Source: Oscheius onirici (lineage: Eukaryota > Nematoda > Chromadorea > Rhabditida > Rhabditidae). Taken from it: 64,000 bases of DNA. Positions 1 to 11,343 of this stretch are shown piece by piece. The DNA lies in the NCBI GenBank assembly GCA_932521025.1, contig OW051468.1, positions 3,906,064-3,970,063 on the forward strand, given 5' to 3'. The position numbers and the translations under genes were made by a program. Each line of letters opens with the position of its first letter. Position 1 is the first letter of the stretch. Under the pieces are notes generated by a model, which saw only the letters and a list, made by a program, of their open reading frames with translations, was not told the origin of the DNA and did not search any database.

Positions 1-2865
1 TGAGAGACATGTCCCAGGATCCCTTGATATCTTTGTGGTCTGGAGGATTCGGAACATCGTATTTTTTGGCCCATTTGCCAATTTCTTCCAGAATCGGATC
101 CACAACCTGTACGCCCTTGTGACCACGGAATCGGTACTAAAACATAAATTCGAATTGGAAGAATACGAACAAAACCTGGTAGCAGCTCGGAGTACTGTAA
201 AGTCTCATGTCGTTGGCGACTCTCTTGGCAAATGCGGGACTCATCGAACCAACACCATCCGTGAAATTATAAGCGCCACTGAAAATAAATACAATCAAAA
301 ACTACATAATAAATACTGTGGAGCGAGCATTTTACAGCCACCAACTATATCCGCTTCGACAGTGTAGTCTTGTCTCTCCAAAACGATTCCAGACTCTCGT
401 GATTGAGTGAAACACTGTCCCAATCTGGCCATAATCTTAGGAGCCGTCTTCAATTGGAGGAATCTTTAACAATATAAATTATTATAAGAAATAGACACCT
501 ACTTCCCGAGGTTGTGTCGTAGAAGGAGGATACTCATTCGCGGCTCATCGGGCACGTCGTGATTGGGAAACTGTTTTCGGAATTGAATCATGTCGGATTC
601 CTTGCAGCCGATCATGAAGTAGGCGCCACAGTCACGCATCTGACTGCTGGAACTGCCGAGATAGAAATATCTGCGACCTGAAAGGAACAGACTCAAGCAA
701 TATTTCGAAATAAGATACCGGCGATGAAGATACCGTTGTCGAAGGCGTCTCGGATACAGCGTTCCAGAAGAACGTCACTTGTACTCGTCGTTCTCATCTG
801 TCGGTTGTTGTCGTCGCGGAAAGACACACGAAGAACGAGAGTCGGATCTTCCATCACCTGATTGCGGAGAACACGGTTCGACATGCACATTTCCGGCTGC
901 ACACGAATGACTCTCGTCGGCGTGATAACAACCTGAAAAGCTGTTTATCTAGTTAACATGAATAAAGCTACCCTAGGCACGAGCATGTATCCCTCCTTTA
1001 TCTTCTCCTCGGACAAACCGACTTCTTCGCCAGAATGCAAAAGTCGGTTGAAGATGGTCAGATAAGCTTCCTCGACACTGTACAGTCGTTTCTCCTCGTC
1101 CACAGCCGCTATCAGACGTTTCAGAGTTTCAATACAAAGCTGAATACAGGATATTAAAAAAGATTACAAATACTCAGCTTACGCCACTATTCTGTCTATA
1201 GGTGTTCGTGATGGTTGACAAAAATCGAGTCCATGGATTGTTGGTGCCTTGGCAGTGAAGAAACAGATGATCTTTGACAATTGCTCCGCTGAAATAACAA
1301 ATGTATAAGATAAAAAATACAATACCGAGAAATGAGAGCTTCGAGGAGATAGTGAATGTTGCGTCTGTTCTCAGTTTGCACATCGACAGTATCGGAGAAT
1401 TCAACGCTTTTGGGGGGCCCGAAGGTCTCGCTGAGGAAATGGGAGAAAATTCTGTCTTCGGGATCAGTTGCTGGCGAGTCCTTGTGATTTGGTCCTCTGG
1501 CGACAAAAGAGCGATTTGAAATCCAATTGTAGTAAGGACTTTCTTTAAAATTGTACATGAAATTGCCACCACTTATAGCCTGAAAGAATTTTAAGTTAAA
1601 GAAAGTAAAGATTACATCGAAAGACTGGAACTCGATTGGAATGTTGCATCTGAAGCGCAAACGGGAGACAATGTGCCAGAAGTTCTTCATCCGATTGGCC
1701 TTTTCTCTGAATTCGAGACGAAGTGTCGTGTTTTCGACAAGTACAGTCTCGGAACTACCAGGAGATCTGTGGAACGGCTCATGCTTGTTAGCCGAGTTTG
1801 AGAACGGACCACGACGAATACTAGCCCATCTGAATCAAAACTACATAAAGAGATACAATGGAAAATACCTTTTCTGTGCCTTGCTTTCTACTTCGCTCTT
1901 GATCAAATGAGAGCTTTTCTTGACGATCGGCGGATGAATGAGATCGAGATAGAGGGCATCGTTATCGCCAGAGTGAATGTCCAACACGATACGGCGGATG
2001 TTCTGCTTCAGAATCTAAACATTTTGCATACGAAACATAATAGAAAACTAAGCTAACCTGTACTCTGTAAAGAACCCAGTGAATTTCAGATCGATTCGGA
2101 TCTCCTCTGACCTTTTCTTCTTCTCTGTGCCAAAATTTGATGATGATCTGACTTTGATCGAAATTGAAATCGACGGTGACTTCGTGATCCGGGTTTCCTA
2201 TCTCATTCGTATTTCCCTTGATCTGCCAGTGACAGTTGAAGAGATGGCGGAAGAAGGTTCCGAAGTCGAATCGGCTCAAAGGGATATCTTGGTAACACGA
2301 GCTGGAAAACATGATTTTGTTGGTGCCACGAGTGAAAAGTTACTCGATTTCACTGATGAACCACTCGGAAGAATAGACGATAACACAGGTCTCTTTGAAT
2401 TCCGAATGGCTGTATTGCTTCAGATCCTCCAGTGCTCCGGAGATGGCTTTGACGAGATTCTGCGAATTTTGGTGATTCTCAAGAGTGGCCGGATTGCTGT
2501 AGGCAGCTCGTATCTAGATATCTCTATTCACTAAGACGACCACAAGACTAACGGTAATGATGTATTCGACCACGTCGCGAAATTCGCCATCAACAATGGC
2601 TTCTTGGACACTGACGCTGACAAAGTAACGTTGCAGTTTCTGAAAGAGCGAGTTATAAAAAGAACCATGAGAAACGAACTGTCTTGAGCAGGTCTAATTG
2701 ACTGGTGATTGGCTGAGCCAGGAGGTAGTTGTAGTCGGGATTCTTTTTAACCGGAATTTCGAGCCGTACCTGCCATTCAGCGTGTTCACTGAAAGGACTT
2801 CTAGAATGATAAAAAGAGGTCAACTGACTTGAGATGCGAATCCATATGACAGTTTCAAATTGCAT
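1..2865 (-). CDS. Cellular RNA-dependent RNA polymerase (EGO-1/RRF type), N-terminal and central part
   Basis: Enzymes of this family copy RNA templates to make secondary small interfering RNAs in nematodes. The minus strand gives a chain of short exons in one protein: start MQFETVIWIRISS at 2865, a block IRRIVLDIHSGDNDALYLDL near 1990, FMYNFKESPYYNWISNRSFV near 1540, then VVITPTRVIRVQPEMCMSNR near 900, GRRYFYLGSSSSQMRDCGAY near 640, KIMARLGQCFTQSRESGIVL near 400 and FTDGVGSMSPAFAKRVANDM near 240. The last blocks are hallmark RdRP core motifs. The catalytic DxDGD loop lies further downstream and is beyond the left edge, so the gene is cut off. Introns are about 35-45 nt. The start lies 12 nt inside an acceptor-like tttcag site, 153 bp after the stop of the upstream CSRNP gene, as expected for a downstream operon gene. 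Confidence 0.9.
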
Positions 2866-2876
2866 TAAAACTAACA

Positions 2877-2895
2877 CCTGAAAAGATGAAAGCAG
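2877..2895 (-). promoter_or_regulatory. Probable SL trans-splice acceptor before the RdRP gene
   Basis: On the minus strand a pyrimidine-rich tract ends in catcttttcag just upstream of the RdRP start codon. No in-frame upstream exon was found before the CSRNP stop at 3018. This is the layout of an operon intergenic acceptor. The identity of the spliced leader cannot be read from the window. Confidence 0.5.
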
Positions 2896-3017
2896 ATAAA
2901 AGAACAAGGTTAGGTAAAAAATTGAAGGAACGTGTAGATAATCGAGAAACGAGAGAAAAGGTGAACTTTATAGGAGATCGATAGAACTGTGTTAAAAACA
3001 TAGCAAAAACAGATTGG

Positions 3018-4133
3018 TTAGAGGAGAGATTGTGATGACGGGAAGAAATTCCGGGAACTTTCTGAACGGGTATTTGTTGATTCCTTATCGGTCTTGGTTG
3101 AACTGTTTTGATTAATTTCCATGTAGTTTTGAATTTCTTGTGAATCGGCTACCTCGTCGCCTTCCAAACTAGCAAATTTCGTTACCATTGGCGAATCGAA
3201 AATTCCCTAGAATCGAAGAATTAGTCGAAAATGAGGCTAGATAACAAACCGTCCGTAGACCGACTTGATACCGCTGAATAGTAGCCTTCCGCGCTTCACT
3301 CACTTGGTTAAAATCGTAAGCAATACGGCCTGAACCGAATGTTTTTATTTTAAAAAAGTAATAAATAACCGTGTTCATTGTTACAGAGGTCCTTGTTATA
3401 GCAGACACATGGGTAAGTGCTTCCGTCGTCTCGAGGCCCGTCTACCTGACATCCTATTCCCAATTTGTTACATTCGCATGTAGCCGGTTTGCACACACCG
3501 CCTCGACAGGAGCAGCCACATTGACTACGCGATTGTCTAATTAACTGCAATCTTTTTTGCTGAAAATAACGAAATGAAGCTTTTAGGATAAAAGTACCTT
3601 GATTATCGTGACGCCGGCAGCTTCGAGCATCTTTATCCTCTCCACTTGTGATTTTTCGAAAAATGACTGCCATTTGTAGCCGGGCTCTTCCCCTTCCGAA
3701 AGCTCCGAGTCTTCCGAATCGTCGTACTCAATTTTAGGCCTTCTCGTCTGGAGCACATTGAACTGACGTTTTTCGAAATGGTGATATTTCATGCCTGAAG
3801 TTTTGAAGTTTTCTTGCTTAACAATTCAAATCACCAAGAGCAATTTCACCGTGTTTCGGGACGACGTCAAATCCTTGAGCTCTACCAAAATAGTATACGT
3901 TTAGTTTGTCAAATCGAATCCGCCTTCCGTTTTTCTCTTTATTACTGGGCCTAAATCTAATTCTTTAGCAGCTTTGAAATATGAACACACCGCAAAATGC
4001 TTCTAACGGGCAAGATGTCTGGATCAGGCAGTTTCTCGGGCGTAGAATGACACGAAAACATTTCTTGCGAATCCATCACAATATCTGATTCTTGTGAATT
4101 GGGCACAACGGAGGAGAGTGATTCCTGGCTCAT
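3018..4133 (-). CDS. CSRNP/AXUD1-type cysteine-serine-rich nuclear protein
   Basis: CSRNP proteins are nuclear, putative DNA-binding transcription regulators. Spliced exons read MSQESLSSVVPNSQES..., then RRIRFDKLNVYYFGRAQGFD (3880-3970) and VVPKHGEIALG|MKYHHFEKRQFN, matching the family's N-terminal signature of an FDxVxVYYF segment followed by a QGF...G...LGM segment. An acidic stretch follows, then the zinc-like cysteine block CGCSCRGGVCKPATCECNKL GIGCQV (about 3440-3540), which is the CSRNP hallmark. The C-terminus ends at 3018 with a Ser/Asn-rich tail (SSRNFFPSSQSLL). The protein is about 260 residues, shorter than vertebrate CSRNPs. The start sits 3 nt after an acceptor and only 15 nt after the stop of the gene before it. 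Confidence 0.85.
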
Positions 4134-4134
4134 C

Positions 4135-4154
4135 GTCTGAAATGTGGAACATTA
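4135..4154 (-). promoter_or_regulatory. Very tight intergenic splice acceptor between operon genes 1 and 2
   Basis: On the minus strand the stop codon of the upstream gene (TAA, 4154-4152) is followed by tgttccacatttcag, then ACG and the ATG of the CSRNP gene. Joining the two genes with an ordinary intron shifts the CSRNP frame, so a trans-splice acceptor fits better than a cis intron. The upstream gene's 3' end and the acceptor nearly coincide, as in SL1-type operons. Confidence 0.5.
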
Positions 4155-5906
4155 TTTGACAAAGAGCAAACATGCATCGTGTTTGGCCGGTGTATTAGGA
4201 GCTGTAAAGTATTCCGATGACGATTCTCGCTTCATGGCGAATGGCGGCTTTGACGGCGTCTTTTTCGCCACATTTTCCACCAGCGTAACTTCAAATCGCT
4301 TCGAATTTCGTTCGACGAGAGCACTTGTGGAGACGGTTTTCGTTAAGCTACGTTCCTGGACAGAGAACAAAGTGTTAAAAATTAGTAAGTTTCGCACCTG
4401 TGACGATTCCCTGCTTCTGAATTTTGTCCTTTCTGGAGTACTGCGCAGACTCATAAATCTTCGATTATCGGACTCGATGTTCTGAAATGGAGTCATTTCT
4501 CAACAAATGATAAAAATTTAGACAAGACAACGAAGGTCAATTCGACTCTAAATGATAAGAACTACGTACCAGTCTGTCGACGCTTTTACTTCTCTCCATA
4601 CTCCGACTGCGTGTTCTTTCGGGCGTCGCTCGGAGATCCCTTGACGGTGGTATGATCTCTTGTACAATAGTTTTGGAGAGCGATCCGACGCTCGTGCTTC
4701 TTTTCCTACTAAATGACGGTGGTTGAGAAGATTCAGACAGTGTGGAGAGAGGAGTTGATACTGCTGTTCGATTGGAACGAGATCTAGACGGAGTCTGTAG
4801 CTGGGAAGAGCTTGAAAAGCTCGACAGAGTCCTATTGCACTGAATGGGCTGTTGGGAGCAGGTTGAACGAAGTGTACCTGTTCATCCAAGTCGACGATTA
4901 CCGGCTGTCGCATTCTTAGTGACGAGGTCGATATTCCGGATGAACGCAGACTTCCCCAGCCCAACGGAGTTCTTACTGGTGTCTGAAAGAAAAGTAGGAG
5001 AAAAGTAGCAGCCACTAACAGTTGTAGAAATTGGAGTCTTGAGAAGACTTGCGCAACTTCTCGATGAATTTGCACTACGGTGTAGAGGCGATGCAAGTGA
5101 GTTGAATCCGGCCAGTGGAACTTCGTCTTCGTAATCCTGAAACATTATAATTTGTGTTTTAAAGACGGGACGAACAATTATCATGAATTCGGGTGAAACG
5201 AGCGGTGAAGTGACACTGGGTGAATCCTGAAACGGCCGTTTTGCGAGTGTGATCAAGGCAGTTGGTCTAGAAAAAGGATTCGAGTCAAACGTACCTTTCT
5301 GACCGAAAAGTTATCTTTTCCTGGATGAGGTGAGCTAGGCGGCCGTCTCTTCGTCTGGTCCTTTGTCATTTCCGGAGTCACATCAGGCCTTGGACTCTTC
5401 TTCGACAAGTTCCCAAAAAGATTTGAACTGGCCTAGAACGTGGAAAGTCGCTAAAAAAAAAAAGCAACTCATTCGTACCTTTGTTCTCATTAGTTTCCGC
5501 GGCTTGTGCGGCGTGTCAGGCAGTGAATAAGGATCTTCCTTGGCAGGACTGTTCTCAAACATCTTTTGTTTGTAACAGGGAACGCGATTCGACTCTCGTC
5601 CGGAGTGATGACCCACGTCGTACTGAGAATCCGCTATGATTCGTCGAAATGAGTCGTGCTGAAAATTTGACTGGGAAAGAAGAAGATAAAGAGATTACTT
5701 TCAAGACTGGAGTTTCTTCAGGACTGCCCCATTTTCTCATCTTCTTCACCGGACTCATAATTCGGCCATTCGAGCCGGAGTGTGTTACATTGTCCATATC
5801 ATTCATTAATGCTCGCTGAAAAGGGATGTTTGGCGGGAAACTATCAATAAACCTTGTTGTTTGATGCTCCCGGAGAATTTGTGGAGGTCATATCTATCAT
5901 CGACAT
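4152..5906 (-). CDS. Ser/Thr-Pro-rich protein of unknown function (first gene of the operon)
   Basis: I do not recognise this protein. About nine short exons read as one frame starting MSMIDMTSTNSPGASNNK at 5906. The sequence is basic, disordered and rich in minimal SP/TP sites and RS-like pairs: MSPVKKMRKWGSPEETPVLK, KEDPYSLPDTPHKPRKLMRT, SPRPDVTPEMTK, LLKTPISTTTPVRTPLG, STPERTKFRSRES and TAPNTPAKHDA. Such repeats suggest a nuclear or cell-cycle-kinase substrate, but no folded domain is visible. A noncoding 5' exon with a short upstream ORF (MKCR) seems to lie at 5940-6000. It appears to be co-transcribed with the CSRNP and RdRP genes. Confidence 0.6.
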
Positions 5907-5959
5907 TTCATTTTCTAAGGCTCAGTCACAATGGCTAACGGAGAAGCGTACCTGTACAA

Positions 5960-7188
5960 TTTTAAACTCCTTGCTTTGCGTTCCTCGAAAAAAAAGAGAC
6001 CGTCTCTGAAAATAGAGAATTGAGTAAGAGCGCCAATTTATATAGAGCTTTTGGAAATCTCTAGCAACTTCTAGTTGAGGGTGTATTGCGTAAGTGGGAT
6101 CAGGAAAATCTGATAACTACGAAATAAGCGGATTTCAAAGCTGAACCAGCCGGGTAGTTTAAAAGTGAACATTTTTCGGTGACGAGATATTACGTACCCG
6201 CGATGGGCAATATTCTCAGTAACAACATATGTCTCGTTGATGCCTTCCAAACGAGTCAAACTAAAAAAGGACATGAATAAGGCTTCAACTTTGGTATAAT
6301 TTAGCCGCGATAAAGTTTTAGCAAATAGACTGAATGTTTCTTCCAGTCCTCAAAAGTTTAAGAACAATTTTACTATCGCTTTCTACTCAAAACAATTCAG
6401 CAAAAGAAAAATTCTCCGAGCGGACCCGAACCCAGGTTGTTAGTGCCAAACGCGGAGCCAGTTGCTACTACATCAAAAAAATTGACACGGACGAAGAAAA
6501 ATATATTAGGACCAAATGTTGTTGCGATGTACGAAGGTGGACTATGCTGACAATGAAAATCGAAGAAAACTGCTATTTTTTCCGAATTTCGTCAAAAAAC
6601 CGCTTTATCTTCTATTTTTGTCGTCAGTTTTTGATTTTCTTCCAATTTTTCTGATGGCAAAACTAAATCTAATCGGGGGACGTATTTGGAAACAAAAAAA
6701 AATCAGAAAAAAAAAATGCGAAATTTTTTTTTTTTTTAGCCCGCCGCAAAGTCCAGCCTGGCCGCCTCACACCGCAGCCCAGACCGCGGCGCAGCGCAGG
6801 TTTTCAACAAGCCTGGATACTGTAATCCTGGCAACGGTGCGCGCCAGTTCAAATAGGGGTAAATTAAAATATCGCTTTAGTGAAGCCGCTCCTCGTCATT
6901 TTCATTACAAATTGAAAAGCTAATGAAAATTGCAAAGTTTATTCACAGATGTTAGTATAGCAAGAAGTGTGTACCCGAACAATAAAACGCGAATATTTTT
7001 AACGAGAACCGTAGGTATCAGCAGTAGCTTCCAATTTAAGGCTGGCTTCTTCGAGACGACGAAGATGACCATCTTGAGTACTGAAAGATTACTTTCAGCC
7101 TGTTTGGATAAACGATTATGTTCACCTAACTTGACTTTCGTAATCGTGATCAATTTCCGTTCTGTTTTTATCGTTTACATGTTCAAGT
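5960..7188. other. Intergenic region with tRNA-like fragment, homopolymer runs and a GC-rich patch
   Basis: No convincing gene is seen. On the minus strand 6418-6447 carries a B-box-like ggttcgggtcc preceded by an A-box-like element, resembling a tRNA-derived SINE fragment. Long A and T runs lie at 6690-6740, followed by a GC-rich stretch (6740-6850). The open frames over 6334-6923 have no recognisable motif and are likely noncoding. The region probably holds the promoter of the minus-strand operon. Confidence 0.4.
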
Positions 7189-7789
7189 TCATGTGACAGT
7201 GGTGTCTAAACCAAGCATATAAATCGGAAGAACAGATAAAACCTCGTCTTCTTTTGTGATAGTTACATTTTCTGAACGACGATAAGCCTCGGCTCCAAAG
7301 TCTCTGACCAAGTTACAGAAGAGAGGGCCGTCCTCTTTACTACACATTGCCGATGGTTTTGTGGCTACCTAAATATTATTGGTTTTTGCTGGTAAATGAA
7401 ACAAAATAACCTCGAGGCATTCACAGAATGTGTCGTCACAGAACTTTCGACCATGCTGCTTGTCGTAGCAGTCGTCATGAACGACGCAGCATTGGTTCAC
7501 CGTTTCTAAACAGCGTTTGGTACAAGCAACTGATAAAAATCTAACTTTTCAACTCCGGACAGTCAATATCGATCTGGTTTTCGCTAATATACTTGGTGAA
7601 TGCATCTGTGCCGCACTCCCACTCAATTTCATCTTCCAAGGAATCTGAAAAGTAGGTTTTTTTGCCAGAAAAAAAGAACTAACCATCTTCAGTTGTGGTT
7701 GTAACCGGTTTAAGAGTAGTTCGTGGAATAGTGCTTGCTGCGAAAATGACCGGGAGAAGGATAAGCGGCGAGAAGAGGACGGCTCTCAT
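7189..7789 (-). CDS. Secreted phospholipase A2-like protein, copy 1
   Basis: Secreted PLA2 enzymes hydrolyse the sn-2 ester of phospholipids using a calcium loop and a His-Asp pair. A signal peptide (MRAVLFSPLILLPVIFAAS) starts at 7789, followed by a Thr-rich linker and WECGTDAFTKYISENQIDID. The active-site segment NQCCVVHDDCYDKQHGRKFC contains the CCxxHDxCY signature with catalytic His and Asp. It is followed by CDDTFCECLE and a C-terminal region with two more cysteines. Introns are about 40 nt. The best splice model joins CPELK directly to KTVNQCC. Copy 2 is its tandem paralog, 209 bp upstream on the same strand. Confidence 0.85.
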
Positions 7790-7997
7790 CTGTAACAAAA
7801 AATGAATTGAAGAAGATATGAACGGCAAAAAAAGGCAATAAAATCGACGAACATCCGATCGGAAGTGTAATTGCTGTATATGAGAAGAAGAAACGAAGCG
7901 AAACTGAGTCAGAGAATACGGAACAGGTTATGGCTACGATGGCAGCAGGGTCAGCCATTTCCCGCCATTCGCATCTTCGACAAACAACGGCTTATAT

Positions 7998-8520
7998 TCA
8001 AAGTTCATCCCAGATCTTTTCAGCCGTTTTAAGCAGAAATTGAGCAGTTGGGTGAGCCAATTTGTAGGCGTACTCTCCGAATTCTTCGACCATTGCACAG
8101 AAAATGGGACTGTGGGCGAGATTACATAATGGATGAACTGCTGTCTCCCTCTGAATTCAAATTTTGCTCGCAGGAAACCTCGTCTTTACCTCCAAGCATT
8201 GACAAAATGTGGAATCACAAACTTTCTGGCCATTTTGAGATGAATAGCATAGGTCGTGTTCCATGCAACAGCGATTTATATCTTCTAAAATGACTTTGTT
8301 GTTTTCTGAAGGCGTTTTGTGAACCTTTTGCCGCTGGACAGTGGGCTGATATCAGTTTTTCAGTGAACTTTTTGGAATAAAATTCCGCCCCACATTCCCA
8401 TGCAAGCATCTGGTCTTCCGGAACATCTGATGACGGTAATGTAGTAGAGGCCCACTTACTTTTTGAGGTCAGAGCGGCCGAGAAACAACCAACAAAGGAA
8501 CAAATGAGAAGATTCATCAT
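7998..8520 (-). CDS. Secreted phospholipase A2-like protein, copy 2
   Basis: This is a paralog of the neighbouring gene. A signal peptide MMNLLICSFVGCFSAALTSK is followed by WECGAEFYSKKFTEKLISAH, CPAAKEDINRCC and MEHDLCYSSQNGQKVCDSTF, which keeps the CCxxHDxCY active-site motif. The C-terminal half (VHPLCNLAHSPIFCAMVEEF GEYAYKL) retains the cysteine spacing of copy 1. Intron positions match copy 1, supporting tandem duplication. An acceptor (tttcag) abuts the ATG directly. About 300 bp separate this start from the divergently transcribed aspartic protease, and that stretch presumably holds both promoters. Confidence 0.85.
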
Positions 8521-8822
8521 CTGAAAGAAAGCGTTTTGTGAAACTTTTGAAGGAGAAAAGTGTTCGACGGAGAAGAAGTACACGTCACCATAAGAAAGGA
8601 CTGAACCAATGCTTATCAGACCTTCCGCCAAGGAGAAATTGAGTTTTCAGACTGTTTCGAAACACGCATCTTGATGTTTTATTGAATTACCGGAACTACT
8701 AGACATTTGGATACGATCACAACAAAACAATTGTAACCAGTTTCCAGACTGATTGTGAGGTATTCCTCTTGCATAATCCAGTAGATAAAGCATAAAAAGG
8801 AACAAGTTCTGACCTGACAGAA

Positions 8823-10265
8823 ATGTTCATCGCAATACTGCTTCAATTGACTGGTTTTGTTGGTTCAGTCGTTATTCAGCAGAAAGTCACACCTATTCAG
8901 TTTGTTCCCTCCTCTTAAGAAAAACAAAGAAGTTTAGACTGACGACTTTGGATCCAGACACGAGACAAGCCCTCAATAGGTTTAGATCCCGAGGGACTAG
9001 TCGTCTGACATCTCCCGTAGAGAACAGTTAGAAAAGAAAATACAATTTTTGAGATTGTCAACTACGGCGACGTCCTCTACATCGGCAATATTACCATTGG
9101 GTCTCCACCTCAGTCTTTTAATGTCTTTTTTGATTCTGGCTCAGCCGACTTATGGGTTCCGGGCAGTAACTGTTGGTAGTCCCTTTCTTCTAACTTTTCT
9201 ATGGTTTGACACAGGACATGTGTTGGGAAGAACCAGTATAACGCGGCCAGATCGTCTACCAGTCTGACTCATAGTCAAACCTTTTTCATTGCCTATGGTA
9301 CCGGAGATGCTTCCGGTCAACTGGTGGAAGATACCGTAAGGGTGAGTCCACTCTTCCAGTACCCATGGTCTAAAAGATTGGGGCAGCTGGTTCCAATCAA
9401 CTGATCATTCCCAATACACACTTTGGAGCGGCCACTCGTCTAGCCGACTTCTTCTGGAACATTCCAATGGATGGTATATTCGGACTATCAGTCAACACGG
9501 GCATCTATAAGACTGCTCCTCTGGTCCATGCCTACAATCAGGGTATCCTATCCGCTCTTTTTTTTTAAATAAAAGTAGGTTTGCTCGACTCTCCCATGGT
9601 CACAGCCTATCTGGAACGATTGACAGTTCTTGGCCAGGACAACGGTCCTGGAGGTGTTTTCACTTTTGGAGGAATCGACAGCACCAATTGTGGTCCTCTA
9701 ATCGACACGATTTCATTGATTGACCGGAAATACTACAGTTTTGAGGTCTTTTCTTTCAATTTCATGTGAATATTCCAATATAGCTACAAGGCGTCGGGTC
9801 CGGAAAACAAGTGTATCGTTTGAAAAATGGCCAGAAAATGATCGCCATTTCCGACACTGGAACCTCGGTGATTTCCTTCAAAAAAGAGCTGGCAGACGGC
9901 GTTGCTCAGCTCATTGGAGCAAAGGTATTACCTTTTAGCTATAAAATCAAATTTTGTTCAGTACAACACAGACAAAGATGCCTACGAGCTGCCGTGTTCG
10001 CAAGCCGGTGCTCCACTGACCTTTCTCATAAACGGACGGTCTTACACAGTCGAATCCAGAAACTTCGTCTATTCTGTGAGTATCTTTTCTTCACAGAAGA
10101 ACATACCAACAGGTTGGCGGAGGGACTTGTCAGCTGGCAATACAGGGTGTTGATCAGCCTTGGACTGAATACCAGATTCTGGGATCGCCATTCGTTCGAA
10201 GTTTCTGTCAAGTCTACGATTTCGGCAATCAGAAACTTGGGTTTGCAGCCTCGAAACAGCGTTGA
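8823..10265 (+). CDS. Pepsin-family (A1) aspartic protease
   Basis: This is a secreted or lysosomal acid protease in the cathepsin D/pepsin fold. The protein starts [17 protein letters not shown] (signal peptide), a short propeptide follows ([14 protein letters not shown]), then the N-terminal lobe [20 protein letters not shown] with active-site [17 protein letters not shown]. The flap tyrosine is in [12 protein letters not shown]. The second active site is [13 protein letters not shown] near 9850. The end reads [31 protein letters not shown], stopping at 10265, typical of the family. The first catalytic triad is DSG rather than DTG, which is tolerated in many active members. Six or so introns of about 35-50 nt interrupt it. 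It converges on the ribosome recycling factor gene with 23 bp between stop codons. Confidence 0.9.
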
Positions 10266-10288
10266 ACATTAGTCTTTTATTTTTTTTA

Positions 10289-11183
10289 CTAGACAATTTC
10301 TTTGAGCAATTCCTTCTTTTTGTTCTCGATAATAACGGCGGCTCGAGACTCCATGGCCTTCTTCAACTCGAGCAGTTCTTGACGGGTCTTCTTGATGAAA
10401 TCAGGCAGCGATTCCTTGTTGCACTTTTTGTCAATTCGAGTATAAACCTAGTCAAATTACGGAAGAAAAGAAGCCTACTTCATTCAGGGCTTGTCTGTAA
10501 TCATTGAGAATCTTTCCTTGTGCGTCTTTCGCCAGCTGTTCTCGTCGTTCTCTCGTCATCCGTGGTGTCTGAATGTACAAAACGACGCCTTCTTGCTGTG
10601 GATTCAATCCAAGAGCTGATTTCTGAACTTTCCTTTTTGCTTTCTACATAAAAAGGCTACCTGAAGGGCCACTTTCGCCCATTTGATAGCCGTCGGATTG
10701 TCCGCAAAGTTTATCATCACCATTTGAGTATTTTTCAACGAAACACGTCCAAGCAGAGACATTTTGTGCTCCTAAAATACGGTCCTTGTTGAAACGTTTT
10801 TAGGTTTACATCTCCTTTCTCCAATTTGACAATGATGTTCTCGTAAACACGCAAGTCGACCTAACTCAGTATTTTTAAGTCAAACGATGAGTGTACCTGA
10901 AGAGAAAAGTGTTTAGTTAATTCATCGACCAAAATTGTCTCCATTTCAGTCATTTCCTTCACTGCTCCTTTGACATATCTGTTCGTATCCGTCGTCGAGT
11001 GATGAATCACCTGAGACGCCTAAAATCGTTGTTTTAGTCCAAAAGGGATCACTTTACCTTCTTCGTTTCAGTTTTATGCACTTTCCAGAGAATCGGACTT
11101 GTATGAACACTCGAAATGGGCTGAAGACGACTGACAGAGATTGTGCGTATGAGAGGGAACACAAGCAGACGCAAGTTATTCAT
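10289..11183 (-). CDS. mrrf-1: Mitochondrial ribosome recycling factor
   Basis: RRF releases ribosomes from mRNA after termination, with EF-G2 in mitochondria. The N-terminus (MNNLRLLVFPLIRTISVSRL) looks like a mitochondrial targeting peptide. The mature part reads MTEMETILVDELTKHFSLQV DLRVYENIIVKLEKG, MSLLGRVSLKNTQMVMINFA, LQKSALGLNPQQEGVVLYIQ TPRMTRERREQLAKDA and a long helical C-terminus ending LKKAMESRAAVIIENKKKEL LKEIV. These match the RRF head and three-helix-bundle layout, including the conserved TPRMTRERRE. Four or five short introns are present. Confidence 0.9.
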
Positions 11184-11343
11184 TTTGACGTTGCTTCTGA
11201 GACAATGTTTATAAGTTTGAGAAGAACCGAATAAAATACGCAATCACGTACCGGCATGAAAAGACGACAGAGATGTGAACATTTACTACTTCACAGAACA
11301 ATTCACAAGTATTTACAAAAAGAGGTTTTACTAAGATACAATA

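Noticed and set aside
4133..4152. Fusion of the first operon gene with the CSRNP gene by a cis intron
   Set aside because: The only usable donor puts the CSRNP exon out of frame, while the ATG just after the acceptor opens the correct frame.
6334..6923. Plus-strand frames in the left intergenic region
   Set aside because: They run over A/T homopolymers and a GC-rich patch, with no conserved residues.
7520..7560. Ultra-short (16-20 nt) introns in the two phospholipase A2 genes and the aspartic protease
   Set aside because: Later acceptors give ordinary 38-40 nt introns in every case, keep the frame, and place the PLA2 intron identically in both paralogs with a better fit to the family.
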